A stretch of 64,000 bases of DNA from Stenotrophomonas oahuensis. Lineage in GTDB: Bacteria; Pseudomonadota; Gammaproteobacteria; Xanthomonadales; Xanthomonadaceae. The notes beneath the pieces are model-generated. The model worked only from the letters and a program-made list of their open reading frames with translations. It did not search any database and was not told the DNA's origin. Shown piece by piece: positions 45,347-53,358 of the stretch. Made by a program: the position numbers and the translations under genes. Location of the stretch: NCBI RefSeq assembly GCF_031834595.1, contig NZ_CP115541.1, forward strand, positions 2,660,501 to 2,724,500, read 5' to 3'. Within the stretch, counting starts at the first letter, position 1. Each line of letters starts with the position of its first letter.

Positions 45347-46096
45347 ATGGTCGCATTCGACGCCACTGAAGCGCTGACGCCCTGCCGCGATGGACGCGGT
45401 ATGGGTGCCATTCTGTTCGACCGCGAACGCCTGCGGCAAGCCGACATGAGCCTGTTCGCTCCGGCGCACTGGGGCGAGCGCGCGCGACCCGTGGGAGATG
45501 GTGGCCGCGGCGGGGCCTGGTTCGTGGACGCGCCCATCGGTCATTGCGTGCTGCGGCACTATCTGCGCGGCGGCCTGGCCGCCAAGCTCAGCCGTGATCA
45601 ATACCTCTGGCGCGGGGCCAACCGCACCCGCAGCTTCGCCGAGTTCCGCCTGATGCGCGCGCTGCGCGCGCAGAAGCTGCCGGTGCCGCGACCGATTGCC
45701 GCGTTCTACATGCGCGAGGGGGTGCGTTACCGTGCCGCTATTCTGATGGAACGCCTGGAAGGCGTGCGCTCGCTGGCCGACCGCGCGCTGGTGGCCGGGC
45801 GCGGCGCTCCGTGGGAAGAAACCGGCCGGCTCATTGCCCGTTTCCACCGGGCCGGGCTGGACCACGCCGACCTCAATGCCCACAACATCCTGTTCGACGC
45901 CAATGGCCACGGCTGGCTGATCGACTTCGACCGTGGCGTGCAGCGCATTCCGGCCACCGCGTGGCGCGAGCGCAATCTCAAGCGCCTGCACCGTTCGCTG
46001 ATCAAGCTGCGCGGTGAGCGCAGCCATGAGGAAGTGGAAAAAGACTTCGCGCGCCTGCGTCGCGCCTACGACCTGGCCTGGAACCGGGGCTACTGA
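45347..46096 (+). CDS. kdkA: 3-deoxy-D-manno-octulosonic acid (Kdo) kinase KdkA
   Basis: 249 residues from ATG 45347. An alternative ATG at 45401 would shorten it by 18 residues. The family's glycine-rich loop [10 protein letters not shown] and catalytic loop [13 protein letters not shown], followed by LIDFDRG, form a complete Kdo/WaaP-type kinase site. KdkA phosphorylates the single Kdo residue on lipid A in species that lack a second Kdo, as in Haemophilus and xanthomonads. It sits next to a heptosyltransferase, agreeing with inner-core assembly. The stop overlaps the next start (TGATG). Confidence 0.9.
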   Translation: MVAFDATEALTPCRDGRGMGAILFDRERLRQADMSLFAPAHWGERARPVGDGGRGGAWFVDAPIGHCVLRHYLRGGLAAKLSRDQYLWRGANRTRSFAEFRLMRALRAQKLPVPRPIAAFYMREGVRYRAAILMERLEGVRSLADRALVAGRGAPWEETGRLIARFHRAGLDHADLNAHNILFDANGHGWLIDFDRGVQRIPATAWRERNLKRLHRSLIKLRGERSHEEVEKDFARLRRAYDLAWNRGY

Positions 46097-46851
46097 TGGA
46101 CTGGGCCTTGCGCTTCATGGGGGTCGGCAGCGCGTCGGCCGTGCAGCTGGGTTCGCCGATGGCGGTGATCGAGCGCGGGGGCACGCCCTGGCTGACCATC
46201 GACTGCGGCGGGGAAGGGCTGACCGCCTATCTGGCCCAGTACGGGCAGATGCCACAGGCGCTGTTTGTCACCCATGTGCACCTGGATCACGTGGCCGGCT
46301 TCGAGCGCCTGTTCGTGGATGCTTATTTCTCGCCCCAAAGGCGCGGAAAGATCCGTCTGTATGTGCCCGCCACCGTGGTGCCGCTGCTGCACAAGCGGGT
46401 AGGGGACTACCCCAATGTGCTGGCCGAAGGCGGAGCCAATTTCTGGGATGCCTTCCAGCTGATCGTGGTCGGTGACGCCTTCTGGCACGACGGCGTGCGC
46501 CTGGAAGTGTTCCCGGTGCGCCACCATTGGCCGGAAACCGCGTACGGCCTGCGTCTGCAGGGCGCGCTGGTATGGAGCGGCGATACCCGGCCGATTCCGG
46601 AAATGCTCGCCCGTTACGCCAACGACAACGAGCTGATCGCCCACGACTGCGGCCTGCACGGCAATCCATCGCACACCGGCGTGGACGATCTTGAGCGCGA
46701 GTATTCGCCTGAGCTGCAGGCACGGATGATGCTGTACCACTACGCCAGCGAAGCCGACGGTGAGTCGCTGCGCGCCCGCGGCCATCGCGTGGCCGTGCCC
46801 GGCGAATGCGTGGCGCTGGCCGTGCCGACGGCACCCACCCCGACCGCCTGA
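46096..46851 (+). CDS. MBL-fold metallohydrolase
   Basis: 251 residues. The metal motif THVHLDHVAG (H-x-H-x-D-H) is intact. Later ligands are likely in VFPVRHHWPETAYG, WSGDTRP and AHDCGL. The layout resembles RNase Z/ElaC-like and arylsulfatase-like members, but the flexible arm of RNase Z is not seen. The substrate is unknown. The start codon shares one base with the kdkA stop, so translation is coupled, and a link to LPS-core or nucleotide turnover is only contextual. The SRP RNA gene follows on the opposite strand. Confidence 0.8.
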   Translation: MDWALRFMGVGSASAVQLGSPMAVIERGGTPWLTIDCGGEGLTAYLAQYGQMPQALFVTHVHLDHVAGFERLFVDAYFSPQRRGKIRLYVPATVVPLLHKRVGDYPNVLAEGGANFWDAFQLIVVGDAFWHDGVRLEVFPVRHHWPETAYGLRLQGALVWSGDTRPIPEMLARYANDNELIAHDCGLHGNPSHTGVDDLEREYSPELQARMMLYHYASEADGESLRARGHRVAVPGECVALAVPTAPTPTA

Positions 46852-46869
46852 AAAAGCAGGCCCTGAAAC

Positions 46870-46979
46870 GGGTGACGGCCCCGCCGGCTGACCTCGGCGC
46901 CCGCGTCGATCGATACCGTTGCTGCCTTCCGGCCCTGGCGGGATTTTCGATCTAGCGTCGCGAGGGGCCGACGGGGCCG
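46870..46979 (-). ncRNA. ffs: Signal recognition particle RNA (4.5S type)
   Basis: On the minus strand a long rod-like hairpin about 110 nt long has ends GGCCCCGTCGG and CCGGCGGGGCC. The conserved apical domain CCAGGGCCGGAAGGCAGCAA, with its GGAA tetraloop and the symmetric and asymmetric loops bound by Ffh, is the diagnostic part. The 5' end is near 46979. A TAGAAT -10-like hexamer lies about 40 bp upstream, so a short 5' leader may be processed off. Confidence 0.92.
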
Positions 46980-47103
46980 CCATAGAGACGTTGCACCGAA
47001 GTGCAGTCCGCCATTCTATCACAAACAAAACCCTGAACCCTCTGTAGCCTGCCAGCTACCGCAACTTCCGGCAGCTCTCCCCATTAGCTAGAATCCACCC
47101 CAC

Positions 47104-47125
47104 GTAGAGCGGGGCTTGCCCCGCT
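47104..47125 (+). repeat. SMAG/REP GTAG palindrome
   Basis: GTAG + AGCGGGGC-TT-GCCCCGCT, 13 bp before the guanidine riboswitch. Confidence 0.8.
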
Positions 47126-47137
47126 GCACGTAAAAAC

Positions 47138-47201
47138 GGAGGAACGACCTCCCCCATCACGGGTATCACTGACCAGGACGGCCTGGCCCCATCAAAGGAG
47201 G
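47138..47201 (+). promoter_or_regulatory. Guanidine-II (mini-ykkC) riboswitch upstream of sugE/gdx
   Basis: Two short hairpins with ACGR loops precede the gene: GGAGG-AACGA-CCTCC (47138-47152) and CCAGG-ACGG-CCTGG (47173-47186), 20 nt apart. The ribosome-binding sequence AAAGGAGG is at 47194-47201. This is the mini-ykkC architecture, which binds two guanidinium ions and turns on exporter translation. The GGAGG of the first hairpin is repeated in the ribosome-binding site, so CCTCC (47148-47152) can pair with either. Unbound RNA would mask the start site and guanidine would free it. Confidence 0.88.
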
Positions 47202-47206
47202 CCACC

Positions 47207-47524
47207 ATGGCCTGGATCTATCTACTCGTTGCCGGCGTTCTGGAGATCGTCTGGGCGTTTTCCATGAAGCAGTCCGAGGGCTTCAGCAAGCTCACCCCCT
47301 CGCTCATCACGTTCACCGCGATGGCCGCCAGCTTCTGGCTGCTCGCCCTGGCCATGCGCAGCCTGCCGCTGGGCACCGCCTACACCATCTGGACCGGCAT
47401 CGGCGCCGTCGGCGCGTTCATCGTCGGCATCGTGTTCCTCGGCGAGCAGGTCACCGCCATGCGCATCGGTGCCGCCGTGCTGATCATCAGCGGCCTGGTC
47501 CTGATGAAGCTCTCCAGCACCTGA
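47207..47524 (+). CDS. sugE: Small multidrug resistance family guanidinium exporter (SugE/Gdx)
   Basis: 105 residues with four membrane helices, exactly SMR size. The N-terminus MAWIYLLVAGVLEIVWA has the conserved Glu13 in helix 1 that binds cation and proton. KQSEGFSKLTPSL and GTAYTIWTGIG are of the SugE (Gdx) subtype rather than EmrE/QacE. It works as a dual-topology dimer exchanging guanidinium for protons. The upstream guanidine-II riboswitch independently supports guanidinium as substrate. Confidence 0.95.
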   Translation: MAWIYLLVAGVLEIVWAFSMKQSEGFSKLTPSLITFTAMAASFWLLALAMRSLPLGTAYTIWTGIGAVGAFIVGIVFLGEQVTAMRIGAAVLIISGLVLMKLSST

Positions 47525-47543
47525 CGGCGTTGGGGCCAAACCC

Positions 47544-47566
47544 GTAGAGCCACGCCTTGCGTGGCT
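47544..47566 (+). repeat. SMAG/REP GTAG palindrome
   Basis: GTAG + AGCCACGC-CTT-GCGTGGCT, 20 bp past the sugE stop. Confidence 0.8.
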
Positions 47567-47668
47567 TCGCGGTGCCGGATCTCCTGCCGGACTATTCCCG
47601 TCCGAATCCGGCCAGCCACCGGGGTGGAAAGCGCGCACACTCACGCTTCCCACCCCGAGGCCCCGGAC

Positions 47669-48457
47669 ATGAGCAACCTGCACGCCCGCTTCGCCGAACT
47701 CCACACCGCCCACGCCCTGCTGGTCCTCCCCAACGCCTGGGACGCTGGCAGCGCCCGCCTCGCCCAGGAACAGGGCGCGCAGGCCGTCGGCACCACCAGC
47801 GCCGCGATGGCGTGGTCCTGCGGCTACGCCGACGGCAGCGCCTTGCCGCGTATCTCATTGCTGCAGCGTGTTGCGGAAATCGTGCATGCCACATCGATCC
47901 CGATCACCGTCGATATCGAAGACGGCTACAGCGACGACCCGCAGCAGGTGGCGGCGTTGGCAGTTTCGCTGGCCGAACTCGGCGTAGTCGGCATCAACCT
48001 CGAAGACGGCACCGGTGCGCCTGCGTTGCTGGCTGACAAGATCGCCGCGATCCGCGCCGCGCTCGCGGGCCGCCCGTTTTTCATCAACGCGCGCACCGAT
48101 GTGTATCTGCGCGGCCTTGCCGAAGGGCAGGCCGCTGTGGCCATGACCGTGGAGCGGCTGCAGGCGTATGCCGCGGCGGGTGCTGATGGTGCGTTCGTAC
48201 CCGGGTTGAAGGAGCCCGGCGATATCGCGGCCGTGGTGGCAGGCATCACATTGCCCCTCAATGTCATGTGGCTGCCAGGTATCGGCACGCATGCAGAACT
48301 GCTGGCCGCCGGTGTGCGGAGACTCAGTGCTGGTCCGGCGTTGTATGCGCATGCATGGAGTGCGGTGGAGACGGCGACGCGCGCGATGTTCGACGACACG
48401 CTGGCCATGCCAGCACCCCCGCCCAGCTATGCCGCATTGAATGCACTATTTGGGTAA
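47669..48457 (+). CDS. Isocitrate lyase/PEP mutase family protein
   Basis: 262 residues. The TIM-barrel signatures are visible: LPNAWDAGSARL, the metal-binding PITVDIEDGYSDDP, GINLEDGTG and FINARTDVY. The isocitrate-lyase KKCGH loop is absent, placing it in the oxaloacetate decarboxylase/phosphonopyruvate-type group, whose members act on 2-methylisocitrate, oxaloacetate or carboxyphosphoenolpyruvate. The exact reaction is not decided. ATG 47669 opens at MSNLHARFAELH. No neighbour clarifies the pathway, and it appears monocistronic. Confidence 0.85.
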   Translation: MSNLHARFAELHTAHALLVLPNAWDAGSARLAQEQGAQAVGTTSAAMAWSCGYADGSALPRISLLQRVAEIVHATSIPITVDIEDGYSDDPQQVAALAVSLAELGVVGINLEDGTGAPALLADKIAAIRAALAGRPFFINARTDVYLRGLAEGQAAVAMTVERLQAYAAAGADGAFVPGLKEPGDIAAVVAGITLPLNVMWLPGIGTHAELLAAGVRRLSAGPALYAHAWSAVETATRAMFDDTLAMPAPPPSYAALNALFG

Positions 48458-48504
48458 GGTGCGCTTCGTTGGAATTCATGCCTTACCGTGCTGATCACCG
48501 TCAT

Positions 48505-48531
48505 CGGCAGTCGTCTGGCGAGCGACTCTAC
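48505..48531 (-). repeat. GTAG palindrome overlapping the GNAT gene stop
   Basis: GGCAGTCGTCTGGCGAGCGACT + CTAC. The CTA at 48528-48530 is the acetyltransferase stop codon. Confidence 0.6.
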
Positions 48532-48983
48532 CGGTGAGGTGGCAGGTTCAGCGACATTTCCACTGCGTCCAATCCCGGGCCATGGCCGTCGGCAACCACA
48601 TTGACGACGGCAAACCCCAGGCCAGCATAGAACGCCTGTACATGCTGGCTGGTGTTCAACGTCACCCGCCGCTTGCCCATCGCCTGCGCCTGTTCAATGC
48701 GTGCCAACGCGAGCGCCTTGCCGACGCCCTGACGATGCAGGCCTTGATCCACCATGCCCCAGACGAAGCCGGCGGTTTCCTCATCCAGACTGGCGAGGCC
48801 GCCGCAGGCGATGATCTGGTCGTCGCGTTCCACTACAACGTAATCGTGCGCGCGCTGTGGTTCCTGCAGGAAGCCGACGAATCCATCGCGCTCATGCGGG
48901 CCGAAGTAGCGCGGCGTGTTGCTGTCGAAGACGCGCAGGCAGTGGTCGGCGTCGTTGTGGTGGTAAGGGCGGAATATGGTCAT
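48528..48983 (-). CDS. GNAT family N-acetyltransferase
   Basis: 151 residues from ATG 48983 (MTIFRPYHHNDADHCLRVFD). The acetyl-CoA loop region is QGLHRQGVGKALALARIEQA (Q-x-x-G-x-G/A), and the C-terminal part shows NTSQHVQAFYAGLGF. The acceptor substrate is unknown. A much longer in-frame extension to 49280 crosses two GTAG repeats and was not used. The TAG stop is donated by a GTAG repeat. Confidence 0.85.
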   Translation of the reverse strand: MTIFRPYHHNDADHCLRVFDSNTPRYFGPHERDGFVGFLQEPQRAHDYVVVERDDQIIACGGLASLDEETAGFVWGMVDQGLHRQGVGKALALARIEQAQAMGKRRVTLNTSQHVQAFYAGLGFAVVNVVADGHGPGLDAVEMSLNLPPHR

Positions 48984-48997
48984 GCAGGCATTGTGTC

Positions 48998-49070
48998 GTA
49001 GAGCCAGGCCCTGCGTGGCTTCGTGGTGCCGGGATCGAGCAAAGAGCAGCCACGCAGGGCGTGGCTCTAC
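48998..49070. repeat. Inverted pair of SMAG/REP palindromes
   Basis: GTAGAGCCAGGCCCTGCGTG... (48998-49020, one mismatch in the arm) and AGCCACGC-AGG-GCGTGGCT + CTAC (49048-49070). The rest of the gap to 49232 holds a GCGGGGCCCAT-CC-ATGGGCCCCGC hairpin near 49110-49140 and no gene I can support. Confidence 0.8.
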
Positions 49071-49232
49071 GTGGTCGAATGTGGATGCATGGTGGCCGCT
49101 TCGTTTTCCGGGGATTGCGGGGCCCATCCATGGGCCCCGCCCCTGCGCGGAGCGCAGGGGCCAGCCATTCGGCTGTCCGGATTCGCTCCCGGCGAATCCG
49201 TCGAACCCCCGTTCGGGTGTCTCGTCCGCCAG

Positions 49233-49295
49233 CTCTCCGCCAGACCAATAAAAAAGCCGCCCAGTGGGCGGCTTCTTCATTGATCTGGCGGAGAG
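49233..49295. repeat. 31-bp near-perfect inverted repeat at the tRNA-Ser(GGA) 3' end
   Basis: Arms 49233-49263 and 49265-49295 match at 28 of 31 positions. They contain the tRNA acceptor end plus a GCCGCCC terminator stem with a T run on the minus strand. It parallels the palindrome at 43503. Confidence 0.88.
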
Positions 49296-49378
49296 AGGGG
49301 GATTCGAACCCCCGAAGCGCGGTTTAGACGCTTACACACTTTCCAGGCGTGCTCCTTCAACCACTCGGACACCTCTCC
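49286..49378 (-). tRNA. tRNA-Ser (anticodon GGA)
   Basis: 93 nt class II tRNA with 5' GGAGAGG at 49378, anticodon loop CTGGAAA, long variable arm and encoded CCA (49288-49286). Confidence 0.94.
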
Positions 49379-49511
49379 GGACCTGCGGCAAACCCGCTGC
49401 AGGGGCGCAGATTCTAGCCGGGGAATGCGTCGGGCACAAGCGTCTTCACGCAGGGCGGGGAGGGCTGGACAGGCATGGCACAATGGACGTCCCGATGAAG
49501 ACGGTGGCCTG

Positions 49512-51437
49512 ATGTCCTATCTCGTCCTTGCCCGCAAGTGGCGTCCGAAGCGTTTTGCCGAGCTGGTGGGCCAGGAACACGTGGTCCGTGCGCTCAGCAA
49601 TGCGCTGGACAGCGGCCGGGTGCACCATGCGTTCCTGTTTACCGGTACCCGCGGGGTCGGCAAGACCACCATCGCGCGTATTTTCGCCAAGTCGCTGAAC
49701 TGCGAACAAGGCACCAGCGCTGACCCCTGCGGCCAGTGCCCGGCCTGCCTGGACATCGATTCCGGCCGCTACATCGACCTGCTGGAAATCGACGCCGCGT
49801 CCAATACCGGTGTGGACGATGTCCGTGAGGTCATCGAAAACGCCCAGTACATGCCCTCGCGCGGCAAGTTCAAGGTCTACCTGATCGACGAAGTGCACAT
49901 GCTGTCCAAGGCGGCGTTCAACGCGCTGCTGAAGACGCTGGAAGAGCCGCCTGAACACGTGAAGTTCCTGCTGGCCACCACCGACCCGCAGAAGCTGCCG
50001 GTGACGGTGCTGTCGCGCTGCCTGCAGTTCAACCTGAAGCGCCTGGACGAAGAGCAGATCCAGGGCCAGATGACCCGCATCCTGGCGGCCGAGGAGATCG
50101 AAGCCGACCCCAGCGCCATCGTGCAGTTGGCCAAGGCCGCCGACGGCAGTCTGCGTGACGGCCTGTCGCTGCTGGACCAGGCCATTGCGTATGCCGGCGG
50201 CGCGCTGCGCGACGACGTGGTGCGCACCATGCTGGGCACGGTCGACCGCACCCAGGTCGCGGCCATGCTGGATGCGCTGGCCGAAGGTGACGGCGCGCGC
50301 CTGCTGCAGGTGGTGGCGGCGCTGGCCGAGTTCTCGCCGGACTGGAGCGGGGTGCTGGAAGCGCTGGCCGAAGGCCTGCACCGCATCCAGGTGCAGCAAC
50401 TGGTGCCCGGTGCCGCCGCCGATGGCGAAGGCATCGATGCAGTGGGCTTTGCCCAGCGCCTGCGCCCCGAAGTGGTGCAGCTCTGGTACCAGATGGCCCT
50501 GAGCGGCCGCCGTGACCTGTTCCTGGCCCCGAGCCCGCGCGCGGGCTTTGAAATGGCCGTGCTGCGCATGCTGGCCTTCCGCCCGGCCGCTGCGGTGCCG
50601 CCCGTTCCTCGCGATGCCGGCAACGACACGGAGGTGGTTCCGGGCCCGGGAAACGTAGCTAGCGGCGGCATTGCCGCCGCGTCGGTCGCTGCCCCTGTGG
50701 CAGCGCCGCTTGCTGCGCCAGCGCCTGTAGTGGTCCCCGACGCACCGGCCGTCGCCGAGCCGAAGGCACCGGAACCGCCGGTGCAGACCGCGCCGAAACC
50801 GTCATTACCGCCTGAACCGGCTCCCACCAACGACCCACCGCCGTGGGCGCAGGGCGGGGTAGAGGACCGCGACGAGGTCCTGGCCGCCGAAATGGCAGGT
50901 CCCGATGCGGCGATGGTGCCGCCGTGGGAAGAACCCGTACGTCCGGCCGCAGCGCCCGCGCGCCCGCAAGGCATCGCCATTGCGCCGGCACCGGTGTCTG
51001 CTCCGCCAGTCGCTGTGGCTGAACAAGCACCTGGCGAAGGCGCGGCCTTGGATTCAGCCGATGCCTGGCTGCAGCTGGTGGCGCAGAGCGAGCTCAGCGG
51101 CCCCTCGCGGCAGCTGGCCGCGCACGCGGCCTTCATCAGTTTTCAACGCGGCGTCTTGAAACTGGCGGTATCGCCCGGATTTGAGTACCTGTGTTCAGAC
51201 CGCTCGTTGGCGGCCCTGACCGACGCACTGTCCGGACCGCTGGGGCTTGCCCCGCGGATCGTGATCGAGCACGGCGAGGCCGAAGCCGAGACGCTGCACC
51301 AGCGTTCGGACCGCCAGCGCGGCGAACGTCAGCAGGCGGCCGAAACCGCCTTCTTGGCCGACCCCAACGTGCAGGTGCTCATCCAACAGCACGGCGCGCG
51401 GGTAGTGGCCGATTCCATCCGTCCCATTGAAGAGTAA
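49512..51437 (+). CDS. dnaX: DNA polymerase III subunit tau/gamma DnaX
   Basis: 641 residues (E. coli tau 643). Clamp-loader AAA+ domain with Walker [10 protein letters not shown], a C4 zinc site ([16 protein letters not shown]), Walker [10 protein letters not shown] and sensor 1 [12 protein letters not shown] long Ala/Pro-rich linker (about 375-510) leads to the tau C-terminal domain. ATG 49512 starts at [12 protein letters not shown], the family N-terminus. I saw no A-AAA-AAG slippery site, so a gamma form made by frameshifting is not evident. It heads dnaX-ybaB-recR, an order shared with E. coli. Confidence 0.96.
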   Translation: MSYLVLARKWRPKRFAELVGQEHVVRALSNALDSGRVHHAFLFTGTRGVGKTTIARIFAKSLNCEQGTSADPCGQCPACLDIDSGRYIDLLEIDAASNTGVDDVREVIENAQYMPSRGKFKVYLIDEVHMLSKAAFNALLKTLEEPPEHVKFLLATTDPQKLPVTVLSRCLQFNLKRLDEEQIQGQMTRILAAEEIEADPSAIVQLAKAADGSLRDGLSLLDQAIAYAGGALRDDVVRTMLGTVDRTQVAAMLDALAEGDGARLLQVVAALAEFSPDWSGVLEALAEGLHRIQVQQLVPGAAADGEGIDAVGFAQRLRPEVVQLWYQMALSGRRDLFLAPSPRAGFEMAVLRMLAFRPAAAVPPVPRDAGNDTEVVPGPGNVASGGIAAASVAAPVAAPLAAPAPVVVPDAPAVAEPKAPEPPVQTAPKPSLPPEPAPTNDPPPWAQGGVEDRDEVLAAEMAGPDAAMVPPWEEPVRPAAAPARPQGIAIAPAPVSAPPVAVAEQAPGEGAALDSADAWLQLVAQSELSGPSRQLAAHAAFISFQRGVLKLAVSPGFEYLCSDRSLAALTDALSGPLGLAPRIVIEHGEAEAETLHQRSDRQRGERQQAAETAFLADPNVQVLIQQHGARVVADSIRPIEE

Positions 51438-51443
51438 AGAATC

Positions 51444-51764
51444 ATGCGCGGCAACATCGCCCAACTGATGCAACAGGCCCAGAAGATGCAGGAAAACCTG
51501 CAGAAGGCCCAGGAAGATCTGGCCAAGCTGGAAGTGACCGGCAGCGCCGGCGGCGGCATGGTCAACGTCACCCTCACCGGTGCCAAGGAGTGCCGCAAGG
51601 TGCGCATCGACCCGTCCATCCTCAGCGACGCGGAAATGCTGGAGGATCTGGTCGCGGCCGCCTTCAACGATGCCTCCAACAAGATCGACGCCGAATCCAA
51701 GACCCGCATGGGCTCGGCCACGGCCGGCATGCAGCTGCCCCCGGGCATGAAGCTGCCGTTCTAA
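51444..51764 (+). CDS. ybaB: YbaB/EbfC nucleoid-associated protein
   Basis: 106 residues (E. coli 109). The N-terminus [20 protein letters not shown] is a coiled-coil-like helix. The central [19 protein letters not shown] and the Gly/Met/Pro-rich C-terminal tail ([12 protein letters not shown]) are family hallmarks. The dimer binds DNA with weak specificity. It lies between dnaX (6 bp upstream) and recR (2 bp downstream). Confidence 0.95.
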   Translation: MRGNIAQLMQQAQKMQENLQKAQEDLAKLEVTGSAGGGMVNVTLTGAKECRKVRIDPSILSDAEMLEDLVAAAFNDASNKIDAESKTRMGSATAGMQLPPGMKLPF

Positions 51765-51766
51765 TC

Positions 51767-52363
51767 GTGAGCCTGCCCCTGCTCGAACAGCTGATCGACG
51801 CATTCCGCATCCTGCCGGGCGTCGGCCAGAAGACCGCCCAGCGCATGGCCTACCACGTGCTGGAGCGCGAACGCGAAGGGGCGCAGAAGCTGGCCGAGGT
51901 GCTGGCCAAGGCGATTGAACGCATTGGCCATTGCACCCAGTGCCGCGATTTCAGTGAAACCGAGGTGTGCGCGGTGTGCGCCAACAGCAGTCGCGAGCGC
52001 GCTCAGCTGTGCGTGGTGGAATCGCCGGCCGATCGGCTGGCAATTGAAAGCGCCACCGGTTTCCGCGGCGTCTACTACGTGCTGCAGGGGCGGCTTTCGC
52101 CGCTGGATGGCATTGGCCCGCGCGAACTGGGGCTGGATGCGCTGGGCACCCGGTTGCAGCAGGGCGAAGTGCAGGAGCTGATCATCGCCACCAGCGCCAC
52201 TGTGGAAGGCGAGGCCACCGCGCACTACCTGGCGCAATTGGCCCGCGCGAACAACGTGCGGCCCAGTCGTCTCGCCCAGGGCCTGCCGCTGGGCGGTGAG
52301 CTGGAGTACGTTGATCGCGGCACGCTCTCGCATGCATTCGGTACCCGCACCGAAGCAACCTGA
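51767..52363 (+). CDS. recR: Recombination protein RecR
   Basis: 198 residues with a GTG start (E. coli RecR 201). The N-terminal helix-hairpin-helix is in [13 protein letters not shown]. The C4 zinc finger is [16 protein letters not shown], and the Toprim domain has [13 protein letters not shown] and, later, [10 protein letters not shown]. With RecO and RecF it loads RecA on gapped DNA. The close spacing to ybaB and the GTG at 51767 give the expected [12 protein letters not shown] beginning. Confidence 0.96.
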   Translation: MSLPLLEQLIDAFRILPGVGQKTAQRMAYHVLEREREGAQKLAEVLAKAIERIGHCTQCRDFSETEVCAVCANSSRERAQLCVVESPADRLAIESATGFRGVYYVLQGRLSPLDGIGPRELGLDALGTRLQQGEVQELIIATSATVEGEATAHYLAQLARANNVRPSRLAQGLPLGGELEYVDRGTLSHAFGTRTEAT

Positions 52364-52380
52364 CTTCCCATTGGTGACCC

Positions 52381-52740
52381 ATGACCCAGGAAACGCTGTT
52401 CTCCAAGATCATCCGCCGCGAAATCCCCGCCACCATCGTCTACGAGGACGATGAAGTGCTGGGCTTCAAGGACATCGCGCCGCAGGCTCCGGTGCATGTG
52501 CTGTTCATTCCCAAGAACCACATCATTCCGACCCTGGATGACCTGACCGCCGAGCAGGCGCATCTGATCGGCAAGCTGGCCCTGGCCGCCGCCGGATACG
52601 CGCGCCGGGAAGGCTTCGCCGAGGATGGCTACCGCATCGTCATGAACTGCCGCGAAGACGCCGGACAGACCGTGTTCCACATCCACATGCATCTGTTGGC
52701 CGGTGCGCCGTTGGGACATTTCGGCGCGCCCGGGAAATGA
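52381..52740 (+). CDS. hinT: HIT family protein (HinT-type purine nucleoside phosphoramidase)
   Basis: 119 residues (E. coli HinT 119). The histidine triad is HIHMHLLAG near the C-terminus (H-phi-H-phi-H-phi-phi), preceded by VFH. N-terminal TLFSKIIRREIPATIVYEDD is typical. It hydrolyses AMP-lysine or AMP-N phosphoramidates. It starts 17 bp after recR, possibly in the same operon, and ends at a bidirectional terminator. Confidence 0.94.
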   Translation: MTQETLFSKIIRREIPATIVYEDDEVLGFKDIAPQAPVHVLFIPKNHIIPTLDDLTAEQAHLIGKLALAAAGYARREGFAEDGYRIVMNCREDAGQTVFHIHMHLLAGAPLGHFGAPGK

Positions 52741-52744
52741 CCCC

Positions 52745-52773
52745 AAAAAAACCGCCCCGAAGGGCGGTTTTTT
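52745..52773. terminator. Bidirectional terminator between hinT and the slp operon
   Basis: AAAAAAACCGCCC-CGAA-GGGCGGTTTTTT can end both converging units. Confidence 0.93.
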
Positions 52774-52788
52774 GTGTTCCCGGCGACG

Positions 52789-52813
52789 GTAGGTACCCAC
52801 CGTTGGTGGGTAC
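52789..52813 (+). repeat. SMAG/REP GTAG palindrome
   Basis: GTAG + GTACCCACC-GTTG-GTGGGTAC, identical to the unit at 10108. Confidence 0.85.
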
Positions 52814-52833
52814 ATGACGCGCCGTGATGCCGG

Positions 52834-53358
52834 TTACCACCAACCCCAACCGCGGTAGCCCCAGCCCGGACCCCAACCCGGTCCCCACGGCCCGTAGGGG
52901 TACACCGGCACCACGTCCACCTGGCGCTGTTCCGGCCACAGGTAGATCACGTCGGCCTCCAGCTTCGGCAGCTTGTAGTCGTAGTCGCCGATGCGGGTGT
53001 TCTCATAGCCGGCGATCTTGCCGATGAAGGTCACATCACGGCCGGCTTCGAACACGGCCGGGTCGTAGAAGCCGGCGCGACAGGCGACGAAGCGGCCATC
53101 GCTCGCGTCGTTGCTGGTGGTATTCGGGCGGCCGGTGCCGTTGAGCGGGCGCGACAGCAGCTGGAAGCAGGTCTGGCCCTGCCCCGGCGTGGTTTCAATG
53201 ATGCGACCGCCCCAGCGCACCGGCGTGCCGACCTGCTGGGTGGCCACCGAATCGCGCGGGCTGACCACGCTGAAGGTGCCCTGCAGGGGTTTCGGCGCGG
53301 TGGCGCAGGCGGACAGCGCCAGCGAGGCGGCAAGGGGAAGCAGAAGCTTGGTGTTCAT
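52834..53358 (-). CDS. Slp family outer-membrane lipoprotein
   Basis: 174 residues. Signal peptide with lipobox LSAC, giving a lipid-anchored Cys18. The body (GTPVRWGGRIIETTPGQGQT, GRFVACRAGFYDP, FIGKIAGYENTRIGDYDYKLP) matches the starvation-inducible Slp/YeaY family: a beta-rich domain resembling an OB fold. The C-terminus ends in an unusual Gly/Trp/Pro-rich tail (YGPWGPGWGPGWGYRGWGWW). Slp function is unclear. The start codon overlaps the tgpA stop by 4 bp, so it belongs to the MoxR-DUF58-TgpA operon. Confidence 0.85.
   Translation of the reverse strand: MNTKLLLPLAASLALSACATAPKPLQGTFSVVSPRDSVATQQVGTPVRWGGRIIETTPGQGQTCFQLLSRPLNGTGRPNTTSNDASDGRFVACRAGFYDPAVFEAGRDVTFIGKIAGYENTRIGDYDYKLPKLEADVIYLWPEQRQVDVVPVYPYGPWGPGWGPGWGYRGWGWW

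Noticed and set aside
48984..49280. N-terminal extension of the GNAT gene to 49280
   Set aside because: The extension translates through two GTAG repeats and GC hairpins, and the acetyltransferase fold begins at the ATG at 48983.
49512..51437. Programmed frameshift in dnaX giving a gamma subunit
   Set aside because: No A-AAA-AAG slippery sequence with a following hairpin was found around the linker; the frame is intact to the tau C-terminus.
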